A DNA stretch of 64,000 nt from Criblamydia sequanensis CRIB-18 (GTDB lineage: Bacteria; Chlamydiota; Chlamydiia; Chlamydiales; Criblamydiaceae), in NCBI RefSeq assembly GCF_000750955.1, contig NZ_CCEJ010000003.1:434001-498000 (forward strand). Reading direction: 5' to 3'. The number at the start of each line of letters is the position of its first letter. Within the stretch, counting starts at the first letter, position 1. The notes below the pieces were generated by a model. The model was not told the origin of the DNA. It saw only the letters and a list, made by a program, of their open reading frames with translations, and did no database searches. This document shows, in pieces, positions 35,377 through 44,547 of the stretch. Both the position numbers and the translations under genes were made by a program.

Positions 35377-38241
35377 TTAAATTAATTCCCAGCGTAAGAT
35401 AAATATTTGTTCCTCAGTAACTTTGTTTTTTAATTTTTCCTCAGCCTCATTTAACAGCTTGTCTTTTTGTTGATTGATTCTTTGACGCATTTCATCTAAT
35501 ACTCTCCAAGCTTCATGACGCCTTGAATCCAAATGTTTAATTTTTCGCTGTAAGTCAATCTTATCTTGGATAATTTTAGTTTGACGGGATGCTTTTTTTA
35601 GCTCCTTTATTTCATCATCCATCTTTTCTAAATTTGCTTTGTGGCTTAGTCTTTGATCATTAGCCCAATTATCAAGTTTATCATTTTCATCATCAAACCA
35701 AGATACCTGTCTAATAGTAAGCTGATCAATTATCATTTGGCGTTTTGCTTTTGTTTGTTCTTCAAAATGTAGCGGCCATCGTAGGTCTTCTTCTGATTGG
35801 ATAGTTGCGGAATAATCAAAAATTCGACGCACCTGTTCTTCTGTAAGTGGGACATTTTGATCAGTTCTTCCGCAAAGTATGAGGTGATCTTCTGCATCGT
35901 CTCCATCGATTCGTAGTTTAACAAGGCCAAGAATTCCTTTTGAACCTACCAGGGAATCAAGAGCAGCTGATTTGGGTCCTTTCTTGGTATAATGAACAAT
36001 CATGTGGGCGCCAGGGAGTTTCCTTGAAATCGCTTGTTTGATTAGATACTGAGCTAAAGGATGCCCAATTCGATATCGGTGCACATCTTCCCTTTCCTTT
36101 CCTAATTTGTATTTGCCTATGGGAATCTCATCACAAGTTTGTATTTTTTTGTTTAAGCAAAAGGAAAGCTCATTAAAATTGAAATCAGCCTTAGCTTTTA
36201 ATTCGTGTCGAGTTAGATCCCAAAGCAATCGTTCGTAACTTCCAATATATTCACAGCTTTCTCTCAGATTTACCTTCAATCTTTCGTGTACTGCCGCATC
36301 AAAATTTTCGAGTAGCTTTTTTCGGGTATCTTTCATGGCTTGATTTATCCTACCGTCAACATCTCTGCGAAATTTTTGAAATTCTTCCTCAATCTCCTCA
36401 GTTGTCCTACAATTTTGGATGATATCAACTATTCTTTTTTCAATATCCACTCCTGATTCGATAGCCCCTAGAACTTCATCACTTGCGCCAAACACACCCT
36501 CAAAAAGCTTAAATTTTTCATTCAGTAACTCATAAACACGCTCTTCTGCAGCATTTTTTTCATTCAAGAAATTGATAACAACAACATCATGTTTTTGACC
36601 ATAACGATGACATCTCCCTATCCTTTGCTCTATTTTTTGAGGATTCCAAGGCAAATCATAGTTAACTACAATTGAACAGAACTGCAAATTGATCCCTTCA
36701 GCTGCAGCTTCTGTTGCGATCATTATTTTGGCCGACTCACGAAATTCATCAACAAGTGCGCTACGCATATCCGAAGTTTTTAACCCGGTGACCTTATCTG
36801 AACCCGCATTTCTTTTACACCAGTCTTTATAAATTTCGTTGCAACGATGATCTGTATTCGATCCGTTAAAAAGGACTAATTCATTACTGAAGCCGGCATT
36901 AGATAAGAGTTCAGTCAGGTAGTTTTGTGTTTTACGTGATTCTGTGAATATTATAACCTTCTCAGCAGCTCCAATCTCTTTTGCTTTCGAGAATGCTGTT
37001 TTAAGAGCAACTAAAAGAGCTCGTCCTCGAGAATTCTCCTTAATGGATTGCGCCAAATCCCTAAACGCTTTCAGATCATTAATTTCATTTAAAATAGCTT
37101 GTTGATCATCCTTATTTATAGAAGATGTTGTATCAGAAACTATTTCTTCCCATTCATCTGCTGTTTCGGAAAAACTTTCATAATCTTGGCCAATTTCTTC
37201 GATCAATGTTTCATTTTTTTTTGGGATCCCAATTTGTTTCTCTAAATTTTTAATTAGGGAATTCAATCCTCCTGCAATTGCATAGGAAGAAGAGGCTAGT
37301 AAGCGTCGATATACCAAGATCATCAACTTTTTTTGACCTGGAGGAAGAGCTCTTAATTCACTACGTCTCAAGTATTCTGAAACGTTTTCATATAATTTTT
37401 GTTCTTCCCAAGTAGGATCAAACCGCTGTAGGATTGGGATACGGTTTGTATAATTAATATACTCTCTTACTTGTCTTCTTAACGTTCGATGGCATATCGA
37501 TTTCAATCGTGATTTCAAAAGTATATACTTTTCTGAATCTTCTAACTTTGAAAAATGGTTATTAAAGATTTTGAAGTCTCCAAAAGCATGATCATCAATA
37601 ATGCTAACGAGCCCATAAAGCTCAGAAAGAGAATTTTGTAGGGGAGTAGCTGTAAGAAGAATTTTTGGTGAGCCTTGCAGGGCTGTTTTTATCGCTTTGC
37701 CAGTCTTATTCCCAGCTTTATAGACATTTCGAAGACGGTGGGCTTCGTCAATTACCACTAAATCCCAACATATGTTGGATAGATCTTCTGCTTTTGATAC
37801 AGCGAAGTTATAAGAGGTAATGATGATCTGCTCTTTTTCAGAATCGTTAAAAGGTTGTCGACATCCATTCCTTTTTAGTTCCTTATAATTTTTTGCCTCA
37901 AGGATCATTGCAGGAATATAGAACTTTTCCTGTATCTCCTGCAGCCATTGCTGTCTTAAAGAAGCAGGTCCAATAATTAATATTCTACGCTTTCTTTCAG
38001 ACCATTTTTGTGCAATGACAAGACCTGCCTCGATTGTTTTGCCAAGTCCTACCTCATCAGCAAGAATAGCACCCTTTGAGAGCGGGGATTTAAAAGCAAA
38101 TAGAGCAGCCTCAACCTGATGGGGATTTAAGTCAACCTTTGCATCAAATAGAGCTGATGCAAGTTTTTGTGAGTCGTTAGAGGAAAAGCGTCTTGTTAAT
38201 TGATGTGCGAAAAATTGTGTATGATAATTGGTAAAATTCAT
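35377..38241 (-). CDS. SNF2/RapA-like DEAD-box helicase, last gene of the five-gene island
   Basis: The 954-residue protein has both helicase lobes: Walker A 'ADEVGLGKTIEAG' (61-73), Walker B 'VVIDEAHRLRN' (DEAH), 'LLTATPLQNSLSEL' (motif III), 'KVIIFTESRKTQ' (motif IV), 'EGINLQFCSIVVNYDLPWNP' (motif V) and 'QRIGRCHRYGQ' (motif VI). The spacing matches the RapA/SNF2 group of bacterial defence helicases. The C-terminal 100 residues are charged coiled coil. SNF2 proteins translocate on double-stranded DNA and are the common partner in systems such as DISARM and Zorya, but the partners here differ. It starts 14 bases after the Hsp70-like gene stop. Confidence 0.93.
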   Translation of the reverse strand: MNFTNYHTQFFAHQLTRRFSSNDSQKLASALFDAKVDLNPHQVEAALFAFKSPLSKGAILADEVGLGKTIEAGLVIAQKWSERKRRILIIGPASLRQQWLQEIQEKFYIPAMILEAKNYKELKRNGCRQPFNDSEKEQIIITSYNFAVSKAEDLSNICWDLVVIDEAHRLRNVYKAGNKTGKAIKTALQGSPKILLTATPLQNSLSELYGLVSIIDDHAFGDFKIFNNHFSKLEDSEKYILLKSRLKSICHRTLRRQVREYINYTNRIPILQRFDPTWEEQKLYENVSEYLRRSELRALPPGQKKLMILVYRRLLASSSYAIAGGLNSLIKNLEKQIGIPKKNETLIEEIGQDYESFSETADEWEEIVSDTTSSINKDDQQAILNEINDLKAFRDLAQSIKENSRGRALLVALKTAFSKAKEIGAAEKVIIFTESRKTQNYLTELLSNAGFSNELVLFNGSNTDHRCNEIYKDWCKRNAGSDKVTGLKTSDMRSALVDEFRESAKIMIATEAAAEGINLQFCSIVVNYDLPWNPQKIEQRIGRCHRYGQKHDVVVINFLNEKNAAEERVYELLNEKFKLFEGVFGASDEVLGAIESGVDIEKRIVDIIQNCRTTEEIEEEFQKFRRDVDGRINQAMKDTRKKLLENFDAAVHERLKVNLRESCEYIGSYERLLWDLTRHELKAKADFNFNELSFCLNKKIQTCDEIPIGKYKLGKEREDVHRYRIGHPLAQYLIKQAISRKLPGAHMIVHYTKKGPKSAALDSLVGSKGILGLVKLRIDGDDAEDHLILCGRTDQNVPLTEEQVRRIFDYSATIQSEEDLRWPLHFEEQTKAKRQMIIDQLTIRQVSWFDDENDKLDNWANDQRLSHKANLEKMDDEIKELKKASRQTKIIQDKIDLQRKIKHLDSRRHEAWRVLDEMRQRINQQKDKLLNEAEEKLKNKVTEEQIFILRWELI

Positions 38242-38255
38242 ATTAGCTTCTTTAT

Positions 38256-40757
38256 TTAACCTTCTTCTAGTTCTTCAGTTTCAGAATCCGTCTCAATTAG
38301 TGATGTAACATCTTCCTCTGAAGCTTCATGTTTTAGGAGTTTTAAACAGTTTAGAGCTCTATCTTTGATGATTTGCTTTAGATCATTTCTTTGAATAACG
38401 GACTGAAGAGCTTGTTCAATTTCTTTGAATTCTTCGTTTTTTTCCTCCAAGAAAGCGGAGTCAAATTTTCTACGATAAAGTAAAAAGGCTATGCATAACA
38501 CGCTTGCGTTAGCGTAACCTGTCGAGCCCCTTATTTGGATTTTTAAAAACTTCAGCAGAGTGTAAATAATGTCTGTGCTTACAGTTTCCGGTTTTAGTGC
38601 ATTTTCTTTAAAAACTAGCAATTGATTGAGAGTTAAAATCCAGTAATACGGCTTCTCTGGATTATGAACGATTTTTTCCAGGAAGGCATTGTAAAATAGT
38701 CTTATGTCCTCTTCGGAGCAGAAAGCTCTTGCAAGGCAATTGAGTTGGACACGATTGAGCTTTTCTTTGTTTTCATAAGTAAGCTTTCTCAGAAAGTCTA
38801 GATAATCATGAGGAACAAAATGATATAAGCAACTTATAGCTTCAATTAGATAATTTCTTAAGATTGAATCTTTGAGTTTTCGATTATAAAAAAGGTTTAA
38901 AAGGGCAGCTCTTAATTGAGTTAACCCATTTTGATCACAAGCTTGGATTGTATCGGAACTAATCGGCCCATAAAACTCATTTGTTGGATTACCTGCATCA
39001 TCATTTATCATGATTTTTTTCTTTAATGCATCCCTTAAAAACTTTATGTGGCCTTTCGAGGGCATCTTGTTGTTATCGATATCTGATGCGATTTTTTGAG
39101 TCATATCAAAGACTTCTTTCCAGCAAGAGGACTGGGGCTTAATCCTGCGTAGTTTTTTAATATATCCTATCTGTGTCGGCGGGTCGCTTTCTTCCATTTT
39201 TTCCCAATCAATGACTGCCAATACCTCTCCACTTCTCGTTTTAATCTCGACTTTTGCAAAACCTTCACCGGGTTTTATTATAATTTTCAATATGACTTTT
39301 GTGTCTTCTTTGAATTCATGATTTTTTATCGAGACCGGAATTTTTTTATAGATGGAATTGTTTGAGTGAAAGCTTGGCCGTCTAAGGTATAGTGGTAATT
39401 CAGACTTTCCTTTTTTGATAGAAAATCGATCAATTTCCTCAAGATGAGCTTGTCTGCCTGCCTCTAGAGTTGTGTTTTCTTTGATCAAGGGAACCCAATC
39501 TTCTTTGCCCTGAGTGAAGCAATAGATATCCATCGGAATAAGCTTATATTGATACGATGGAACTTTACAGCTTACCCTGGTTCCAAATATAGCAGCACCC
39601 TTAGACGCTAAAGAGACATCATGAGGAATTTTTGTGACAATGCATGTAACATTTTGGTTGATTCCTAAAATTGAAAGATCTTCACCAAGATTTTTCCCAT
39701 TCCATGGTGAAAGGCAGAAACAGCCATCATTTACAAGGCCAAGAAAATTTTGACAATTCCTTGGGAGCTTTTTTGTTTGCTCTAACCATAATTTCGATAC
39801 AGCGAGAAATAAGTCTTCGTCTGGAAGAATTTCAGCTGGGATATTTTCGAAAATTGGGAGTTCCTTCATGCTTTTTATGTGATTGCTATACTGAATTGTG
39901 TTCGTTGAACTAAATAGAATTTCTTCTTTTCCATCCGAGATGCTGTCGATAAATTCACCATTTAGTGCATCAGCCCAGAATTTACGTGGTTGAGGTTTTT
40001 CACTTTCTCTATGGAAAATATGTGATGCGTAGGCGATGCCCCATAATCCAAGACCCAAAGCACAGTCTTGAGGGCAAAAAATTGGAACGACATATTTTGC
40101 GTTATTTTCAGAAATAATTTTGAGAGGAATCGTATGAAAAGTCCATTCATCAAGACCCAAAGAGCTAACCCGAATATGACCGATGTATCCTTCTTCATGC
40201 TTTTCGATTAATGTTTGTTTGAACTTCTCTATCCATAAAAGCGCTAGGGCCATCGATCTCGGAATTAGAAGCGTGTTTTTTTCATCTTTGCTAAGTTTAT
40301 CTTGAACGATCTCTCGGAAGGTATTTGGAATTACTAGTACATTATTTTTTATATTATTTGAGTAACTTAAAAGAGTTCCTTTGATGATTTTGCTAGAATC
40401 TAATGTAATGAGAACATTTTGCGGCGACCATTTAAACCCTTCAAAAACAGCTTTACCAAGTTCCCAATTTTTTTGGAAATCTTGTAACCTTGCAAATGCA
40501 GCTATAACAGGAATTCTTGAACATCCAATTCCAGGCTCACTTGCAAGCTCAAGCCTGCATTCATTAGGCCAGTCCCAACCTCTAGCTCTACGATGATTGG
40601 TGGCAGCTATTCCATAAATTGGCGTTTCACCTAAATATCGATTCAATATAGCGCTAGGAGGAATTTTAGGTAATGTTGTAACTGGTGAAAGATCACTGTT
40701 TGATAAGTTTGGATATGACTGACATAAGTCGATACCTTTCCAATTTTCAGAAGTCAT
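38256..40757 (-). CDS. Degenerate Hsp70/actin-like ATPase-fold protein with long helical C-terminus
   Basis: The 833-residue product has no family I can name with certainty. Its N-terminal ~400 residues follow Hsp70 order: 'SRIPVIAAF' (PSVVAF-like), 'PQNVLITLDSSKIIKG', 'NVLVIPNTFREIVQDKL' (VPA-F-D-QR-like), 'LLIPRSMALALLW' (NEPTAAALAYG-like), a strand pair where the DLGGGT loop should be ('HIRVSSLGLDEWTFH') and 'LASKGAAIFG' (VA-GAAI). The glycine-rich phosphate loops look lost, so it may bind nucleotide poorly or not at all. The C-terminal half is helical with an acidic tail ('ETDSETEELEEG'). It lies 20 bases after the 40778-42394 gene stop. An Hsp70-like scaffold in a conflict system is the working idea. 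Confidence 0.72.
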   Translation of the reverse strand: MTSENWKGIDLCQSYPNLSNSDLSPVTTLPKIPPSAILNRYLGETPIYGIAATNHRRARGWDWPNECRLELASEPGIGCSRIPVIAAFARLQDFQKNWELGKAVFEGFKWSPQNVLITLDSSKIIKGTLLSYSNNIKNNVLVIPNTFREIVQDKLSKDEKNTLLIPRSMALALLWIEKFKQTLIEKHEEGYIGHIRVSSLGLDEWTFHTIPLKIISENNAKYVVPIFCPQDCALGLGLWGIAYASHIFHRESEKPQPRKFWADALNGEFIDSISDGKEEILFSSTNTIQYSNHIKSMKELPIFENIPAEILPDEDLFLAVSKLWLEQTKKLPRNCQNFLGLVNDGCFCLSPWNGKNLGEDLSILGINQNVTCIVTKIPHDVSLASKGAAIFGTRVSCKVPSYQYKLIPMDIYCFTQGKEDWVPLIKENTTLEAGRQAHLEEIDRFSIKKGKSELPLYLRRPSFHSNNSIYKKIPVSIKNHEFKEDTKVILKIIIKPGEGFAKVEIKTRSGEVLAVIDWEKMEESDPPTQIGYIKKLRRIKPQSSCWKEVFDMTQKIASDIDNNKMPSKGHIKFLRDALKKKIMINDDAGNPTNEFYGPISSDTIQACDQNGLTQLRAALLNLFYNRKLKDSILRNYLIEAISCLYHFVPHDYLDFLRKLTYENKEKLNRVQLNCLARAFCSEEDIRLFYNAFLEKIVHNPEKPYYWILTLNQLLVFKENALKPETVSTDIIYTLLKFLKIQIRGSTGYANASVLCIAFLLYRRKFDSAFLEEKNEEFKEIEQALQSVIQRNDLKQIIKDRALNCLKLLKHEASEEDVTSLIETDSETEELEEG

Positions 40758-40777
40758 AAAACAATAACCTTGGTTAA

Positions 40778-42394
40778 TTAACTAAAAAAAGTTTCTATTT
40801 CTTCCGCTAACTCATGTAAAATGGCAATATTATTTTCATGATTTCGAGTGAGTCTTAGCCAGCGGATAGCAACTTGATTTATAGTAAGGGTTGTGTCTGG
40901 AGTATTTTTTTCTATTTCACTCGAAATTAGGATGCCTTTAGTCTGAACCGAATTTGCCTGCAAAAGAGGAAGGCTGATTGTTAAAGCTTCGAGACAACGG
41001 GTTCTATATTCATCAAGTTTGACTTCATCTCCGGTAGCATGCCAAAACCAAATCGGCATTAGGAATTCCCTATCATCGTTCCTTTTTTGCCTAAGTAGTT
41101 GTTGACACCCTAAGGTAAGCATCCAATCTAAGAGATAACTTTCGATGTCACCATCGCGAAGATCGATGTATTCAATAATCCCTAAATCACTTCTAAATGG
41201 ACCTGGTGTAATTGGAGATTCTTGCCAAAATCCATCCAGTTGTTCTTGTTTTAAATAAAAGGAGGAATCTCCCATTAAGGAAATCTTAAATTTTGAAGAG
41301 ACTAATGTCATTATGGCACCCATCAACTGTCTGCCTGTTTCACACCAAAGATTGGTTTGCCATTTCCAACACTCGTCTTCTATTTTTTGTTGATTTCTAA
41401 GCTCCTGATAAACTCTCCAAATATGACGATAGTGAACGTGTTGCATTAATACAAAGTTTGGTTTGAAATGATGTTCACAAGAAGAAACTTCATTTAAGAA
41501 GTTTTGGGTGATAGGAGCTTTAATTCGAGCTTCAAAGCTTCTTACTTCAAGATATTTATCTGAAGAACAATAGTTTTTATTGTCCCTTAGGTAGGCGTGA
41601 GCTAGATGGATAAGTTTATCGCAAACCCATTTGCTGACTCGGTTTTCTAAAAGATTAATGTTGTCTTGGCGGGACATGGAAAGTAATTTCTGTTTGTGTC
41701 CAGCTTTTTCCCTAAGAGAATTTCCTGGCTGTTGGATGTACCATTGTAGGCAACCAGCATCAAATTCATTTGCTTTAGCGATATTTTGAAGAACTCTTTC
41801 TCTTTTTAGTACTTTATTAGGGTTTTTTAAAACATGGGAAAGAGCCTTATTCAACAATTTGTCTCTTGCAAGTTTAATCAACAAGCTAGATTGATGAGAG
41901 GTATTTCCACCGACGTCACCTAACCAAAATTTTTTTGCTACTCTCCAAGATCTACGTGTAGAGCATCCAAACTTTTCCTCAGAGAGATCACCTTCTATTT
42001 TTAAGGAGCCTAACTCTAGAAAATTATCTATTTGCCATCGGATTAATGATTTAAGTTTCTCGATTTTATCTTTATACTGAGGAGGGGATAATCGGAAAGA
42101 AAGATTGAAATTGTCATTTTTGAGCTCAATGAACCACTTGCTGTCTTGATCTTGAGACAGCTCAATAGGAAGTAGGATTCTTCTATAAGATTTTCCTTCC
42201 CATGTAAAAATAGAGGACTGTTTCTTGCTTGGAATTTCTACATTGTTAATAAATATTTTTGTATTAAACGGCACCATCAAGGAGCGGTAAAGGGTATCAA
42301 TGACGATTGTTTCATTCTTAGATGAGTCTATCTTGATGGCATTTCCGCAAAGCAAACTCCAGGGTTCAGGAAGAAGATAGGCAATTAAGGACAT
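40778..42394 (-). CDS. Conserved island protein, weak resemblance to DUF2357 (McrC N-terminal-like)
   Basis: The start codon follows the stop of the AAA+ gene directly (TAA then ATG), so the two are translationally coupled. The 538-residue protein begins with a beta-rich region (1-105) and has a helical middle with 'RQDNINLLENRVSKWV' (242-257), recalling the 'tpENRfvk' signature of DUF2357 proteins that partner McrB-type ATPases. I see no PD-(D/E)XK nuclease motif, which many McrC-like proteins carry. The C-terminal part ('YIDLRDGDIESYLLDWML', 'DEYRTRCLEAL') is unassigned. The assignment rests on one motif plus genomic position and is tentative. Confidence 0.7.
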   Translation of the reverse strand: MSLIAYLLPEPWSLLCGNAIKIDSSKNETIVIDTLYRSLMVPFNTKIFINNVEIPSKKQSSIFTWEGKSYRRILLPIELSQDQDSKWFIELKNDNFNLSFRLSPPQYKDKIEKLKSLIRWQIDNFLELGSLKIEGDLSEEKFGCSTRRSWRVAKKFWLGDVGGNTSHQSSLLIKLARDKLLNKALSHVLKNPNKVLKRERVLQNIAKANEFDAGCLQWYIQQPGNSLREKAGHKQKLLSMSRQDNINLLENRVSKWVCDKLIHLAHAYLRDNKNYCSSDKYLEVRSFEARIKAPITQNFLNEVSSCEHHFKPNFVLMQHVHYRHIWRVYQELRNQQKIEDECWKWQTNLWCETGRQLMGAIMTLVSSKFKISLMGDSSFYLKQEQLDGFWQESPITPGPFRSDLGIIEYIDLRDGDIESYLLDWMLTLGCQQLLRQKRNDDREFLMPIWFWHATGDEVKLDEYRTRCLEALTISLPLLQANSVQTKGILISSEIEKNTPDTTLTINQVAIRWLRLTRNHENNIAILHELAEEIETFFS

Positions 42395-44545
42395 TTATTC
42401 TCTTGCTACCCCATTCCATTCGAAATAATCTTTTTTTGAGGCTTCTTGGAAGGAAGAGAGGAGTTCAAAGTCACAGCAAGGTATTTGGGATTCGATAGCG
42501 TCTAAATGTTCTTTATTTGCCCGACAATCAACGTTTCTAAGTTTTGGAAGAATTCGTTGTTCAATCTGATCTGCAAAAGCCAACAAACTAATGTTCTCCG
42601 GTTTACTGGAAATACCTGGATAATTAGACACATAGCTTAAGATAGATTGACCAACCCGGTGCCCGAAAGGTCTTCCGATCTGTTCCATGGCAGCATTTAT
42701 CTTATTAATTTTCTCTTGTAGCGTTTCGCAAATAGAATTTTGTAATTCATCAACGTTGCGTACCCACGAGTCCCAATTTTGATGAGAAAGACGATGTTCG
42801 TTTGGACTAGAAACTTGATTACTTTTATTGGAGATTAATTTCTTTGGCTTACCAAACCGGAGAACATTGGCACGGTCTAGAATCTTGTCAGATAGTGAGT
42901 GGGTGGATTCATCCTCATTCATCGTCCCAACGAGCAAGACATTCTTATCCACAAAAAGACGCATGTCCTTACCTTGCTGAAGTCTACCAGTGTCAAGAGT
43001 AATTTCTGCTTTCAGCCTTTCATTAGCATCCTGGGGATTAATACCTCTTCTAGCTTCCATTTTAGATAGAAATTCACTGAAATAGTACTCTACTCGGGCA
43101 AGGTTCATTTCATCAAATAGAAATAATGTCATTTGATCTTGAAGTTCCGGATAATCATTTGGGAATTTAAGACTTGTCCAATCCTTACGATTATGCTTCT
43201 CGGCCTGGATCAGAGCTCTTGTAAGATCGGTTCCTTTGTAGCGTCCTTCCAGATAATTATAGAAACCGAAGATATCTTGAGGGCTATCCCAACGAGGTTG
43301 AACAGCTATATTTAAAAAATTAATTCCCATAGCAGATGCATACGCCATTGGTAATTGGCTTTTACCGGTACCGCTAATTCCCGACAGTACAACCAGAGGA
43401 GAAACATCGTTGATTTTTAAACTTGTATGGAAACTGTAGAGAAGACGTTGAGGATAGTGCAATTTTCTTTTTTCAAGTTCAGTTTTGAGATCGCTAAGGG
43501 CTTTTTCTTCTTTAATTTCTTTCTTGCGGGTATCCACTTTTATAGCGAAATAAGGTTTTTCCAGATCTTCAAGAGAGTTCTTGTTTTCAGATTTGTCTTT
43601 ATATTCCTTGATAAGAGGACTATAACGATCACATTCTTGCTTTAAAATGTTCCGTTCAGATTCTAAAGATTCCTTTTCCTGCCTGATTATTTGTAATTCG
43701 TATTTTGCTTCAGCTTTTTCTTCTTCAATTTTTTTAAGGGAATTTTTTATATCTTTAAGCGCCTCTTGAGAGGACTTGATTTCCAAGTATCCCTCTTCTA
43801 GGGAATCATTAAGTTTTATTCTGTCTTCATTTAAGTTTTTAATAATTTCTCTGAGATCTTCTGTTTGAGCGGCTAGGCGCGTGTTTTCTTGAATTATTTC
43901 ATTTTGCTCTTCAATCTTAGTCTGTAATAATTCGAAATCTCTTCTGGAGTTAATTATTTTCTCATCTAATAATGATGTATCATTTTGTAATTGAAAGAGA
44001 AGCGTTTGCTGAATTTCAATTTGTTTAGCTTTCTCTTTTGAGGTTTCTTGCTTAGAGGAAATCTCTATATCTAATTCAATTAGCTTATCCTCAAATTTTT
44101 GAATTTGGTTCTCATTAAATTCTTTAGTTCTAAATGAGGATTCAAGTTCTTCTTGATTTTTCGAAATGAGCCCTTTTAGTTGCATTGCTTCTTGATTTAA
44201 ACGAAAGATCTCTGCGCGCAAAATTTCTTGTTCTTCTCGCTCAGCTTTAAGTTTTATTAGTTCGTTTTTGCTAGATTCAATATTTGTTTTTATCAAATTT
44301 ACTTCATTAACATAACTATCTCGTTCAAGTCTCTTTTCATGAAGTACCTCAACTTCTTGGAATATCGTATCGTATTCTTTCTTCTTCAGTTCAAAGCATG
44401 TCTCGAGGTTCTCATACATGGTTGCTATGGGAAGTCTTTGTTCTCTCTTCGTAAAATCGAGATAGGAGTATATTAAGCCAATGCCACTAAAAACACTAAC
44501 AGACCAGATTATCAAATTTATCGTGTGTGAGATTGTTTCAAACAT
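42395..44545 (-). CDS. Membrane-anchored coiled-coil McrB-like AAA+ ATPase
   Basis: The 716-residue protein has one N-terminal membrane helix (about 8-28), a very long coiled coil (about 45-325) and a C-terminal AAA+ domain (about 360-690). ATPase motifs are Walker A 'GISGTGKSQLP' (389-399), 'PRWDSPQDIFGFYNYLEG', Walker B 'LFLFDEMNLARVEYYFSEFL' (474-493) and sensor 'LVGTMNEDEST' (538-548) followed by 'KILDRANVLRF', the McrB-family pattern. McrB proteins form hexamers that drive a DUF2357-type partner, and such a gene follows at once. Fusion to coiled coils recalls CoCoNuT-type McrBC relatives, but a membrane anchor is unusual. Confidence 0.85.
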   Translation of the reverse strand: MFETISHTINLIIWSVSVFSGIGLIYSYLDFTKREQRLPIATMYENLETCFELKKKEYDTIFQEVEVLHEKRLERDSYVNEVNLIKTNIESSKNELIKLKAEREEQEILRAEIFRLNQEAMQLKGLISKNQEELESSFRTKEFNENQIQKFEDKLIELDIEISSKQETSKEKAKQIEIQQTLLFQLQNDTSLLDEKIINSRRDFELLQTKIEEQNEIIQENTRLAAQTEDLREIIKNLNEDRIKLNDSLEEGYLEIKSSQEALKDIKNSLKKIEEEKAEAKYELQIIRQEKESLESERNILKQECDRYSPLIKEYKDKSENKNSLEDLEKPYFAIKVDTRKKEIKEEKALSDLKTELEKRKLHYPQRLLYSFHTSLKINDVSPLVVLSGISGTGKSQLPMAYASAMGINFLNIAVQPRWDSPQDIFGFYNYLEGRYKGTDLTRALIQAEKHNRKDWTSLKFPNDYPELQDQMTLFLFDEMNLARVEYYFSEFLSKMEARRGINPQDANERLKAEITLDTGRLQQGKDMRLFVDKNVLLVGTMNEDESTHSLSDKILDRANVLRFGKPKKLISNKSNQVSSPNEHRLSHQNWDSWVRNVDELQNSICETLQEKINKINAAMEQIGRPFGHRVGQSILSYVSNYPGISSKPENISLLAFADQIEQRILPKLRNVDCRANKEHLDAIESQIPCCDFELLSSFQEASKKDYFEWNGVARE

Positions 44546-44547
44546 GC

